A DNA stretch of 64,000 nucleotides, from NCBI GenBank assembly GCA_964035575.1, contig OZ037885.1:682001-746000 (forward strand). Direction: 5' to 3'. How positions within the stretch are numbered: position 1 is the first letter of the stretch; the number at the start of each line of letters is the position of its first letter. This document shows positions 30,801 through 43,165 of this stretch, in pieces. The translations under genes and the position numbers were made by a program. The DNA is from Rhynchopus sp. YZ270_cl-10. Its lineage: Eukaryota > Euglenozoa > Diplonemea > Diplonemida > Diplonemidae. The notes under the pieces were generated by a model, which saw only the letters and a program-made list of their open reading frames with translations, made no database searches and was not told the DNA's origin.

Positions 30801-33800
30801 AGGCGTCCGTTCTGTTCGTACGAAAACAGCGCGTTGAAAAGCGTCCGTTTCGTTCGTACGAAAACAGCGCGTTGAAAAGCGTCCGTTTCGTTCGTACGAA
30901 AACAGCGCGTTGAAAAGCGTCCGTTTCGTTTGTACGAAAACAGCGCGTTGAAAAGCGTCCGTTTTGTTCGTGCGAAAACAGCGCGTTGAAAGGCGTCCGT
31001 TTCGTTCGTACGAAAACAGCGCGTTGAAAGGCGTCCGTTTTGTTCGTGCGAAAACAGCGCGTTGAAAAGCGTCCGTTTCTTTTGTACGAAAACAGCGCGT
31101 TGAAAAGCGTCCGTTTTGTTCGTACGAAAACAGCGCGTTGAAAAGCGTCCGTTTTGTTCGTGCGAAAACAGCGCGTTGAAAAGCGTCCGTTTTGTTCGTA
31201 CGAAAACAGCGCGTTGAAAAGCGTCCGTTTTGTTCGTGCGAAAACAGCGCGTTGAAAGGCGTCCGTTTGTTCGTACGAAAACAGCGCGTTGAAAAGCGTC
31301 CGTTTTGTTCCTACGAAAACAGCGCGTTGAAAAGCGTCCGTTTCGTTCGTGCGAAAACAGCGCGTTGAAAGGCGTCCGTTTTGTTCCTACGAAAACAGCG
31401 CGTTGAAAAGCGTCCGTTTTGTTCGTGCGAAAACCGCACGTTGAAAAGCGTCCGTTTTGTTCGTGCGAAAACAGCGCGTTGAAAGGCGTCCGTTTTGTTC
31501 GTGCGAAAACAGCGCGTTGAAAAGCGTCCGTTTTGTTCGTACGAAAACAGCGCGTTGAAAGGCGTCCGTTTTGTTCGTACGAAAACAGCGCGTTGAAAGG
31601 CGTCCGTTTTGTTCGTGCGAAAACAGCGCGTTGAAAAGCGTCCGTTTTGTTCGTGCGAAAACCGCGCGTTGAAAAGCGTCCGTTTTGTTCGTGCGAAAAC
31701 CGCGCGTTGAAAGGCGTCCGTTTTGTTCGTACGAAAACAGCGCGTTGAAAAGCGTCCGTTTTGTTCGTGCGAAAACAGCGCGTTGAAAAGCGTCCGTTTT
31801 GTTCGTGCGAAAACCGCGCGTTGAAAAGCGTCCGTTTTGTTCCTACGAAAACAGCGCGTTGAAAAGCGTCCGTTTTGTTCGTGCGAAAACAGCGCGTTCA
31901 AAAGCGTCCGTTTTGTTCGTGCGAAAACAGCGCGTTGAAAAGCGTCCGTTTCGTTCGTACGAAAACAGCGCGTTGAAAAGCGTCCGTTTTGTTCGTGCGA
32001 AAACCGCGCGTTGAAAAGCGTCCGTTTCGTTCGTACGAAAACAGCGCGTTGAAAAGAGTCCGTTTCGTTTGTACGAAAACAGCGCGTTGAAAAGCGTCCG
32101 TTTTGTTCGTGCGAAAACAGCGCGTTGAAAGGCGTCCGTTTTGTTCGTACGAAAACAGCGCGTTGAAAGGCGTCCGTTTCGTTCGTACGAAAACAGCGCG
32201 TTGAAAAGCGTCCGTTTCGTTTGTACGAAAACAGCGCGTTGAAAAGCGTCCGTTTTGTTCGTGCGAAAACAGCGCGTTCAAAAGCGTCCGTTTTGTTCGT
32301 GCGAAAACCGCGCGTTGAAAGGCGTCCGTTTCGTTCGTACGAAAACAGCGCGTTGAAAAGCGTCCGTTTCGTTCGTACGAAAACAGCGCGTTGAAAAGCG
32401 TCCGTTTCGTTCGTACGAAAACAGCGAGTTGAAAGGCGTCCGTTCTGTTCGTACGAAAACAGCGCGTTGAAAAGCGTCCGTTTCGTTCGTACGAAAACAG
32501 CGCGTTGAAAAGCGTCCGTTTTGTTCGTGCGAAAACAGCGCGTTGAAAGGCGTCCGTTTTGTTCGTACGAAAACAGCGCGTTGAAAAGCGTCCGTTTTGT
32601 TCGTGCGAAAACAGCGCGTTGAAAGGCGTCCGTTTTGTTCGTACGAAAACAGCGCGTTGAAAAGCGTCCGTTTTGTTCGTACGAAAACAGCGCGTTGAAA
32701 GGCGTCCGTTTGTTCGTACGAAAACAGCGCGTTGAAAAGCGTCCGTTTTGTTCGTGCGAAAACAGCGCGTTCAAAAGCGTCCGTTTTGTTCGTGCGAAAA
32801 CCGCGCGTTGAAAGGCGTCCGTTTCGTTCGTACGAAAACAGCGCGTTGAAAAGCGTCCGTTTCGTTCGTACGAAAACAGCGCGTTGAAAAGCGTCCGTTT
32901 CGTTCGTACGAAAACAGCGAGTTGAAAGGCGTCCGTTCTGTTCGTACGAAAACAGCGCGTTGAAAAGCGTCCGTTTCGTTCGTACGAAAACAGCGCGTTG
33001 AAAAGCGTCCGTTTCGTTCGTACGAAAACAGCGCGTTGAAAAGCGTCCGTTTCGTTTGTACGAAAACAGCGCGTTGAAAGGCGTCCGTTTTGTTCGTACG
33101 AAAACAGCGCGTTGAAAGGCGTCCGTTTTGTTCGTGCGAAAACAGCGCGTTGAAAAGCGTCCGTTTTGTTCGTACGAAAACAGCGCGTTGAAAAGCGTCC
33201 GTTCTGTTCGTACGAAAACAGCGCGTTGAAAAGCGTCCGTTTTGTTCGTGCGAAAACAGCGCGTTGAAAAGCGTCCGTTTTGTTCGTACGAAAACAGCGC
33301 GTTGAAAAGCGTCCGTTTTGTTCGTGCGAAAACAGCGCGTTGAAAAGCGTCCGTTTCGTTCGTGCGAAAACAGCGCGTTGAAAAGCGTCCGTTTCGTTCG
33401 TGCGAAAACAGCGCGTTGAAAAGCGTCCGTTTCGTTCGTACGAAAACAGCGCGTTCAAAAGCGTCCGTTTCGTTCATGCGAAAACAGCGCGTTGAAAAGC
33501 GTCCGTTTTGTTCGTACGAAAACAGCGCGTTGAAAGGCGTCCGTTTCGTTCGTGCGAAAACAGCGCGTTGAAAAGCGTCCGTTTCGTTCGTACGAAAACA
33601 GCGCGTTGAAAAGCGTCCGTTTTGTTCGTACGAAAACAGCGCGTTGAAAGGCGTCCGTTTTGTTCGTACGAAAACAGCGCGTTGAAAAGCGTCCGTTTTG
33701 TTCGTGCGAAAACAGCGCGTTCAAAAGCGTCCGTTTTGTTCGTGCGAAAACAGCGCGTTGAAAAGCGTCCGTTTTGTTCGTACGAAAACAGCGCGTTGAA

Positions 33801-36800
33801 AAGCGTCCGTTTTGTTCGTACGAAAACAGCGCGTTGAAAGGCGTCCGTTTTGTTCGTGCGAAAACAGCGCGTTGAAAAGCGTCCGTTTTGTTCGTGCGAA
33901 AACAGCGCGTTCAAAAGCGTCCGTTTTGTTCGTGCGAAAACAGCGCGTTGAAAAGCGTCCGTTTCGTTCGTACGAAAACAGCGCGTTGAAAAGCGTCCGT
34001 TTTGTTCGTGCGAAAACCGCGCGTTGAAAAGCGTCCGTTTCGTTCGTACGAAAACAGCGCGTTGAAAAGAGTCCGTTTCGTTTGTACGAAAACAGCGCGT
34101 TGAAAAGCGTCCGTTTTGTTCGTGCGAAAACAGCGCGTTGAAAGGCGTCCGTTTTGTTCGTACGAAAACAGCGCGTTGAAAGGCGTCCGTTTTGTTCCTA
34201 CGAAAACAGCGCGTTCAAAAGCGTCCGTTTTGTTCGTGCGAAAACCGCGCGTTGAAAAGCGTCCGTTTCGTTCGTACGAAAACAGCGCGTTGAAAAGCGT
34301 CCGTTTTGTTCGTGCGAAAACCGCGCGTTGAAAAGCGTCCGTTTCGTTCGTACGAAAACAGCGCGTTGAAAAGCGTCCGTTTCGTTTGTACGAAAACAGC
34401 GCGTTGAAAAGCGTCCGTTTTGTTCGTGCGAAAACAGCGCGTTGAAAAGCGTCCGTTTTGTTCGTGCGAAAACCGCGCGTTGAAAGGCGTCCGTTTCGTT
34501 CGTACGAAAACAGCGCGTTGAAAAGCGTCCGTTTTGTTCGTGCGAAAACCGCGCGTTGAAAGGCGTCCGTTTCGTTCGTACGAAAACAGCGCGTTGAAAA
34601 GCGTCCGTTTCGTTCGTACGAAAACAGCGCGTTGAAAAGCGTCCGTTTCGTTCGTACGAAAACAGCGAGTTGAAAGGCGTCCGTTCTGTTCGTACGAAAA
34701 CAGCGCGTTGAAAAGCGTCCGTTTCGTTCGTACGAAAACAGCGCGTTGAAAAGCGTCCGTTTCGTTCGTACGAAAACAGCGCGTTGAAAAGCGTCCGTTT
34801 CGTTTGTACGAAAACAGCGCGTTGAAAAGCGTCCGTTTTGTTCGTGCGAAAACAGCGCGTTGAAAGGCGTCCGTTTTGTTCGTGCGAAAACAGCGCGTTG
34901 AAAAGCGTCCGTTTCTTTTGTACGAAAACAGCGCGTTGAAAAGCGTCCGTTTTGTTCGTACGAAAACAGCGCGTTGAAAAGCGTCCGTTTTGTTCGTGCG
35001 AAAACAGCGCGTTGAAAAGCGTCCGTTTTGTTCGTACGAAAACAGCGCGTTGAAAAGCGTCCGTTTTGTTCGTGCGAAAACAGCGCGTTGAAAGGCGTCC
35101 GTTTGTTCGTACGAAAACAGCGCGTTGAAAAGCGTCCGTTTTGTTCCTACGAAAACAGCGCGTTGAAAAGCGTCCGTTTCGTTCGTGCGAAAACAGCGCG
35201 TTGAAAGGCGTCCGTTTTGTTCCTACGAAAACAGCGCGTTGAAAAGCGTCCGTTTTGTTCGTGCGAAAACCGCACGTTGAAAAGCGTCCGTTTTGTTCGT
35301 GCGAAAACAGCGCGTTGAAAGGCGTCCGTTTTGTTCGTGCGAAAACAGCGCGTTGAAAAGCGTCCGTTTTGTTCGTACGAAAACAGCGCGTTGAAAGGCG
35401 TCCGTTTTGTTCGTACGAAAACAGCGCGTTGAAAGGCGTCCGTTTTGTTCGTGCGAAAACAGCGCGTTGAAAAGCGTCCGTTTTGTTCGTGCGAAAACCG
35501 CGCGTTGAAAAGCGTCCGTTTTGTTCGTGCGAAAACCGCGCGTTGAAAGGCGTCCGTTTTGTTCGTACGAAAACAGCGCGTTGAAAAGCGTCCGTTTTGT
35601 TCGTGCGAAAACAGCGCGTTGAAAAGCGTCCGTTTTGTTCGTGCGAAAACCGCGCGTTGAAAAGCGTCCGTTTTGTTCCTACGAAAACAGCGCGTTGAAA
35701 AGCGTCCGTTTTGTTCGTGCGAAAACAGCGCGTTCAAAAGCGTCCGTTTTGTTCGTGCGAAAACAGCGCGTTGAAAAGCGTCCGTTTCGTTCGTACGAAA
35801 ACAGCGCGTTGAAAAGCGTCCGTTTTGTTCGTGCGAAAACCGCGCGTTGAAAAGCGTCCGTTTCGTTCGTACGAAAACAGCGCGTTGAAAAGAGTCCGTT
35901 TCGTTTGTACGAAAACAGCGCGTTGAAAAGCGTCCGTTTTGTTCGTGCGAAAACAGCGCGTTGAAAGGCGTCCGTTTTGTTCGTACGAAAACAGCGCGTT
36001 GAAAGGCGTCCGTTTCGTTCGTACGAAAACAGCGCGTTGAAAAGCGTCCGTTTCGTTTGTACGAAAACAGCGCGTTGAAAAGCGTCCGTTTTGTTCGTGC
36101 GAAAACAGCGCGTTCAAAAGCGTCCGTTTTGTTCGTGCGAAAACCGCGCGTTGAAAGGCGTCCGTTTCGTTCGTACGAAAACAGCGCGTTGAAAAGCGTC
36201 CGTTTCGTTCGTACGAAAACAGCGAGTTGAAAGGCGTCCGTTCTGTTCGTACGAAAACAGCGCGTTGAAAAGCGTCCGTTTCGTTCGTACGAAAACAGCG
36301 CGTTGAAAAGCGTCCGTTTTGTTCGTGCGAAAACAGCGCGTTGAAAGGCGTCCGTTTTGTTCGTACGAAAACAGCGCGTTGAAAAGCGTCCGTTTTGTTC
36401 GTGCGAAAACAGCGCGTTGAAAGGCGTCCGTTTTGTTCGTACGAAAACAGCGCGTTGAAAGGCGTCCGTTTGTTCGTACGAAAACAGCGCGTTGAAAAGC
36501 GTCCGTTTTGTTCGTGCGAAAACAGCGCGTTCAAAAGCGTCCGTTTTGTTCGTGCGAAAACCGCGCGTTGAAAGGCGTCCGTTTCGTTCGTACGAAAACA
36601 GCGCGTTGAAAAGCGTCCGTTTCGTTCGTACGAAAACAGCGCGTTGAAAAGCGTCCGTTTCGTTCGTACGAAAACAGCGAGTTGAAAGGCGTCCGTTCTG
36701 TTCGTACGAAAACAGCGCGTTGAAAAGCGTCCGTTTCGTTCGTACGAAAACAGCGCGTTGAAAAGCGTCCGTTTCGTTCGTACGAAAACAGCGCGTTGAA

Positions 36801-39800
36801 AAGCGTCCGTTTCGTTTGTACGAAAACAGCGCGTTGAAAAGCGTCCGTTTTGTTCGTGCGAAAACAGCGCGTTGAAAGGCGTCCGTTTCGTTCGTACGAA
36901 AACAGCGCGTTGAAAAGCGTCCGTTTCGTTTGTACGAAAACAGCGCGTTGAAAAGCGTCCGTTTTGTTCGTGCGAAAACAGCGCGTTGAAAGGCGTCCGT
37001 TTTGTTCGTACGAAAACAGCGCGTTGAAAGGCGTCCGTTTTGTTCGTGCGAAAACAGCGCGTTGAAAAGCGTCCGTTTTGTTCGTGCGAAAACAGCGCGT
37101 TGAAAGGCGTCCGTTTCGTTCGTACGAAAACAGCGCGTTGAAAAGCGTCCGTTTCGTTTGTACGAAAACAGCGCGTTGAAAAGCGTCCGTTTTGTTCGTG
37201 CGAAAACAGCGCGTTGAAAGGCGTCCGTTTTGTTCGTACGAAAACAGCGCGTTGAAAGGCGTCCGTTTTGTTCGTGCGAAAACAGCGCGTTGAAAAGCGT
37301 CCGTTTTGTTCGTACGAAAACAGCTCGTTGAAAAGCGTCCGTTCTGTTCGTACGAAAACAGCGCGTTGAAAAGCGTCCGTTTTGTTCGTGCGAAAACAGC
37401 GCGTTGAAAAGCGTCCGTTTTGTTCGTACGAAAACAGCGCGTTGAAAAGCGTCCGTTTTGTTCGTGCGAAAACAGCGCGTTGAAAAGCGTCCGTTTCGTT
37501 CGTGCGAAAACAGCGCGTTGAAAAGCGTCCGTTTCGTTCGTGCGAAAACAGCGCGTTGAAAAGCGTCCGTTTCGTTCGTACGAAAACAGCGCGTTCAAAA
37601 GCGTCCGTTTCGTTCATGCGAAAACAGCGCGTTGAAAAGCGTCCGTTTTGTTCGTACGAAAACAGCGCGTTGAAAGGCGTCCGTTTCGTTCGTGCGAAAA
37701 CAGCGCGTTGAAAAGCGTCCGTTTCGTTCGTACGAAAACAGCGCGTTGAAAAGCGTCCGTTTTGTTCGTACGAAAACAGCGCGTTGAAAGGCGTCCGTTT
37801 TGTTCGTACGAAAACAGCGCGTTGAAAGGCGTCCGTTTTGTTCGTGCGAAAACAGCGCGTTGAAAAGCGTCCGTTTTGTTCGTGCGAAAACAGCGCGTTC
37901 AAAAGCGTCCGTTTTGTTCGTGCGAAAACAGCGCGTTGAAAAGCGTCCGTTTTGTTCCTACGAAAACAGCGCGTTGAAAAGCGTCCGTTTTGTTCGTGCG
38001 AAAACAGCGCGTTCAAAAGCGTCCGTTTTGTTCGTACGAAAACAGCGCGTTGAAAAGCGTCCGTTTCGTTCGTACGAAAACAGCGCGTTGAAAAGCGTCC
38101 GTTTTGTTCGTGCGAAAACCGCGCGTTGAAAAGCGTCCGTTTCGTTCGTACGAAAACAGCGCGTTGAAAAGAGTCCGTTTCGTTTGTACGAAAACAGCGC
38201 GTTGAAAAGCGTCCGTTTTGTTCGTGCGAAAACAGCGCGTTGAAAGGCGTCCGTTTTGTTCGTACGAAAACAGCGCGTTGAAAGGCGTCCGTTTCGTTCG
38301 TACGAAAACAGCGCGTTGAAAAGCGTCCGTTTTGTTCGTGCGAAAACAGCGCGTTCAAAAGCGTCCGTTTTGTTCGTGCGAAAACCGCGCGTTGAAAGGC
38401 GTCCGTTTCGTTCGTACGAAAACAGCGCGTTGAAAAGCGTCCGTTTCGTTTGTACGAAAACAGCGCGTTGAAAAGCGTCCGTTTTGTTCGTGCGAAAACC
38501 GCGCGTTGAAAGGCGTCCGTTTCGTTCGTACGAAAACAGCGCGTTGAAAAGCGTCCGTTTTGTTCGTGCGAAAACCGCGCGTTGAAAGGCGTCCGTTTCG
38601 TTCGTACGAAAACAGCGCGTTGAAAAGCGTCCGTTTCGTTCGTACGAAAACAGCGCGTTGAAAAGCGTCCGTTTCGTTCGTACGAAAACAGCGAGTTGAA
38701 AGGCGTCCGTTCTGTTCGTACGAAAACAGCGCGTTGAAAAGCGTCCGTTTCGTTCGTACGAAAACAGCGCGTTGAAAAGCGTCCGTTTCGTTCGTACGAA
38801 AACAGCGCGTTGAAAAGCGTCCGTTTCGTTTGTACGAAAACAGCGCGTTGAAAAGCGTCCGTTTTGTTCGTGCGAAAACAGCGCGTTGAAAGGCGTCCGT
38901 TTCGTTCGTACGAAAACAGCGCGTTGAAAGGCGTCCGTTTTGTTCGTGCGAAAACAGCGCGTTGAAAAGCGTCCGTTTCTTTTGTACGAAAACAGCGCGT
39001 TGAAAAGCGTCCGTTTTGTTCGTACGAAAACAGCGCGTTGAAAAGCGTCCGTTTTGTTCGTGCGAAAACAGCGCGTTGAAAAGCGTCCGTTTTGTTCGTA
39101 CGAAAACAGCGCGTTGAAAAGCGTCCGTTTTGTTCGTGCGAAAACAGCGCGTTGAAAGGCGTCCGTTTGTTCGTACGAAAACAGCGCGTTGAAAGGCGTC
39201 CGTTTGTTCGTACGAAAACAGCGCGTTGAAAAGCGTCCGTTTTGTTCGTGCGAAAACAGCGCGTTCAAAAGCGTCCGTTTTGTTCGTGCGAAAACCGCGC
39301 GTTGAAAGGCGTCCGTTTCGTTCGTACGAAAACAGCGCGTTGAAAAGCGTCCGTTTCGTTCGTACGAAAACAGCGCGTTGAAAAGCGTCCGTTTCGTTCG
39401 TACGAAAACAGCGAGTTGAAAGGCGTCCGTTCTGTTCGTACGAAAACAGCGCGTTGAAAAGCGTCCGTTTCGTTCGTACGAAAACAGCGCGTTGAAAAGC
39501 GTCCGTTTCGTTCGTACGAAAACAGCGCGTTGAAAAGCGTCCGTTTCGTTTGTACGAAAACAGCGCGTTGAAAAGCGTCCGTTTTGTTCGTGCGAAAACA
39601 GCGCGTTGAAAGGCGTCCGTTTCGTTCGTACGAAAACAGCGCGTTGAAAAGCGTCCGTTTCGTTTGTACGAAAACAGCGCGTTGAAAAGCGTCCGTTTTG
39701 TTCGTGCGAAAACAGCGCGTTGAAAGGCGTCCGTTTTGTTCGTACGAAAACAGCGCGTTGAAAGGCGTCCGTTTTGTTCGTGCGAAAACAGCGCGTTGAA

Positions 39801-41890
39801 AAGCGTCCGTTTTGTTCGTGCGAAAACAGCGCGTTGAAAGGCGTCCGTTTCGTTCGTACGAAAACAGCGCGTTGAAAAGCGTCCGTTTCGTTTGTACGAA
39901 AACAGCGCGTTGAAAAGCGTCCGTTTTGTTCGTGCGAAAACAGCGCGTTGAAAGGCGTCCGTTTTGTTCGTACGAAAACAGCGCGTTGAAAGGCGTCCGT
40001 TTTGTTCGTGCGAAAACAGCGCGTTGAAAAGCGTCCGTTTTGTTCGTACGAAAACAGCTCGTTGAAAAGCGTCCGTTCTGTTCGTACGAAAACAGCGCGT
40101 TGAAAAGCGTCCGTTTTGTTCGTGCGAAAACAGCGCGTTGAAAAGCGTCCGTTTTGTTCGTACGAAAACAGCGCGTTGAAAAGCGTCCGTTTTGTTCGTG
40201 CGAAAACAGCGCGTTGAAAAGCGTCCGTTTCGTTCGTGCGAAAACAGCGCGTTGAAAAGCGTCCGTTTCGTTCGTGCGAAAACAGCGCGTTGAAAAGCGT
40301 CCGTTTCGTTCGTACGAAAACAGCGCGTTCAAAAGCGTCCGTTTCGTTCATGCGAAAACAGCGCGTTGAAAGGCGTCCGTTTTGTTCGTACGAAAACAGC
40401 GCGTTGAAAGGCGTCCGTTTCGTTCGTGCGAAAACAGCGCGTTGAAAAGCGTCCGTTTCGTTCGTACGAAAACAGCGCGTTGAAAAGCGTCCGTTTTGTT
40501 CGTACGAAAACAGCGCGTTGAAAGGCGTCCGTTTTGTTCGTACGAAAACAGCGCGTTGAAAGGCGTCCGTTTTGTTCGTGCGAAAACAGCGCGTTGAAAA
40601 GCGTCCGTTTTGTTCGTGCGAAAACAGCGCGTTCAAAAGCGTCCGTTTTGTTCGTGCGAAAACAGCGCGTTGAAAAGCGTCCGTTTTGTTCCTACGAAAA
40701 CAGCGCGTTGAAAAGCGTCCGTTTTGTTCGTGCGAAAACAGCGCGTTCAAAAGCGTCCGTTTTGTTCGTGCGAAAACAGCGCGTTGAAAAGCGTCCGTTT
40801 TGTTCGTGCGAAAACAGCGCGTTGAAAAGCGTCCGTTTTGTTCGTACGAAAACAGCGCGTTGAAAAGCGTCCGTTTTGTTCGTGCGAAAACCGCGCGTTG
40901 AAAAGCGTCCGTTTCGTTCGTACGAAAACAGCGCGTTGAAAAGAGTCCGTTTCGTTTGTACGAAAACAGCGCGTTGAAAAGCGTCCGTTTTGTTCGTGCG
41001 AAAACAGCGCGTTGAAAGGCGTCCGTTTTGTTCGTACGAAAACAGCGCGTTGAAAGGCGTCCGTTTCGTTCGTACGAAAACAGCGCGTTGAAAAGCGTCC
41101 GTTTTGTTCGTGCGAAAACAGCGCGTTCAAAAGCGTCCGTTTTGTTCGTGCGAAAACCGCGCGTTGAAAGGCGTCCGTTTCGTTCGTACGAAAACAGCGC
41201 GTTGAAAAGCGTCCGTTTCGTTTGTACGAAAACAGCGCGTTGAAAAGCGTCCGTTTTGTTCGTGCGAAAACCGCGCGTTGAAAGGCGTCCGTTTCGTTCG
41301 TACGAAAACAGCGCGTTGAAAAGCGTCCGTTTTGTTCGTGCGAAAACCGCGCGTTGAAAGGCGTCCGTTTCGTTCGTACGAAAACAGCGCGTTGAAAAGC
41401 GTCCGTTTCGTTCGTACGAAAACAGCGCGTTGAAAAGCGTCCGTTTCGTTCGTACGAAAACAGCGAGTTGAAAGGCGTCCGTTCTGTTCGTACGAAAACA
41501 GCGCGTTGAAAAGCGTCCGTTTCGTTCGTACGAAAACAGCGCGTTGAAAAGCGTCCGTTTCGTTCGTACGAAAACAGCGCGTTGAAAAGCGTCCGTTTCG
41601 TTTGTACGAAAACAGCGCGTTGAAAAGCGTCCGTTTTGTTCGTGCGAAAACAGCGCGTTGAAAGGCGTCCGTTTCGTTCGTACGAAAACAGCGCGTTGAA
41701 AGGCGTCCGTTTTGTTCGTGCGAAAACAGCGCGTTGAAAAGCGTCCGTTTCTTTTGTACGAAAACAGCGCGTTGAAAAGCGTCCGTTTTGTTCGTGCGAA
41801 AACAGCGCGTTGAAAAGCGTCCGTTTTGTTCGTGCGAAAACAGCGCGTTGAAAGGCGTCCGTTTGTTCGTACGAAAACAGCGCGTTGAAA
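18841..41890. repeat. 38-bp satellite, block 1 (about 606 units)
   Basis: A head-to-tail array of a 38-bp unit in one orientation. The unit contains AACAGCGCGTTGAAAAGCG followed by TCCGTTTTGTTCGTACG and an A run. Variation is concentrated at a few positions: GTACG or GTGCG, TTTTG or TTTCG, GAAAAG or GAAAGG, GTTG or GTTC, and ACAGC or ACCGC. Variants recur in the same order over kilobases, giving higher-order repeats; an identical variant string lies at 26897-27361 and 29139-29603, exactly 59 units apart. The left edge (about 18841-19600) is the most diverged and holds a 306-bp repeat of eight units. TTCGTACGAA in many units is a perfect palindrome. Minus-strand frames stay open only because the unit has no minus-strand stop. 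Confidence 0.95.
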
Positions 41891-43165
41891 TTCTAGAAAA
41901 CACTTGTGTTTTCTAGTTTTTAAAGGTTGCTTTTCTCGCCACCCCGGTCTAACCCCCTCAGTCCTCCTCTATCCTCCTCTAACCCCTTCAGTCTCCCCCC
42001 CCCCCTGCTGGATCCGACCAAAAACCGGTTTTTTTTAGAGGGTGTAGAAGCTTCGCACAGCCGAAAAAACTTTTTCTTTGGAAAGATCGGACACTTTTTG
42101 GGGGGTGTATAGGCTCAGCGAAGCGTTAAACCGTTAGAGACCCTGACACCAGGGTGTCGCGAGTACCCCTTTTTTACACGTGTTTCTTAAGGCTTCTACA
42201 GGGTTCTACAGGCAAAACAGGCGTTTTGGCCGAAAACCCGGTTTTTCAGGCAGGTAACCGGGTTTGCGGCTTCGGAAACGTCCCAGCGAGCTGTGAGAAC
42301 CATGCATGGGCCACACACGGCACGAGTTGCAGCAGCCCACCGAAGGTGGGCTGCGTTTGGTAGCCACACGGTGCGGTTAACGCGTGTATCGCTTATACAT
42401 AGCGTTGTGTGTATCGTATACGAAGACCGTTGTGTGTAACGCACGTGTAGACCGTTCCGTTATCACAACCACACGAGCCAGCGAAGTGTCACAGCGGCGC
42501 AGGTGTTGCGTTAACGCGATGGCGTCAAACCCGTAGCATTCTTTCGTACAGATCGTGACGTATGCATCGGTTGCGTTGCGTTCGTTGCATGCGTTAGGCC
42601 GCACACGAACCGTGTATCGCATATGCATATCGTTGTGTGTATCGTATACGTAGAGCGTTACGTGCAAACCATACACATACAGCTTGACACACCAGCCAGC
42701 GAAGTGTTTTCAAGACCGTCAACTCAAATAGCTATTTCCCTCCCTCCCGCCAGAGCCCGAGGGCGCCCTTGAGGGAGGTCAGGGCAGCCCGAGGGCCGAA
42801 GGCCCGAGGGCGCCCTGACCTCCCGAAAGGGCAGCCCGAGGGCCAAGGGAGGGAGGGATGTAGCTTTGTGACCCGAAGAGGTCGTTTTCGACCCGAACTG
42901 CCTGCAAACAAGCGCTTTTGTGGTGTTTTGTGTACAAACACGTAGGTTTTTCGGCCCACATGGGTACCATCGTTTGTGGCCTACGGACGCCCAAAAGCAT
43001 GCGGATACGCTTTTCGAGTCGCAGAAACCAGGTTGTGGGCCGTTTTAAAAAGTTTTTGGCCGGTTTCAGTCACCAAAACGCACATTCTCTCGCGGGAATT
43101 TTTGGTGCTCTCAAGGGAATCCTCTTAGCTCTCAAGGGAATCCCTTGAGACCTCTGGAGGGTTAC
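41891..43165. other. GC-rich insert 1 within the satellite
   Basis: A 1,275-bp non-satellite segment. It starts with a perfect hairpin (CTAGAAAACAC against GTGTTTTCTAG, 41893-41916). A module of about 100-110 bp occurs twice, at about 42378-42489 and 42608-42709, sharing GTGTATCG, GTTGTGTGTATCGTATACG and CCAGCGAAGTGT. A GC-rich foldback lies at 42738-42857. The right end has CAAGGGAATCC repeats and terminates GGAGGGTTAC. No credible coding region. The segment could be an inserted non-autonomous element or ancestral sequence between two satellite blocks. Confidence 0.65.
42738..42857. repeat. GC-rich foldback hairpin in insert 1
   Basis: Outer CCCTCCCTCCC pairs with GGGAGGGAGGG, and inner GGGAGGTCAGGGC pairs with GCCCTGACCTCCC, with GGCC/GGCC near a GAA loop. 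CCCGAGGG words lie in both arms. Confidence 0.75.
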
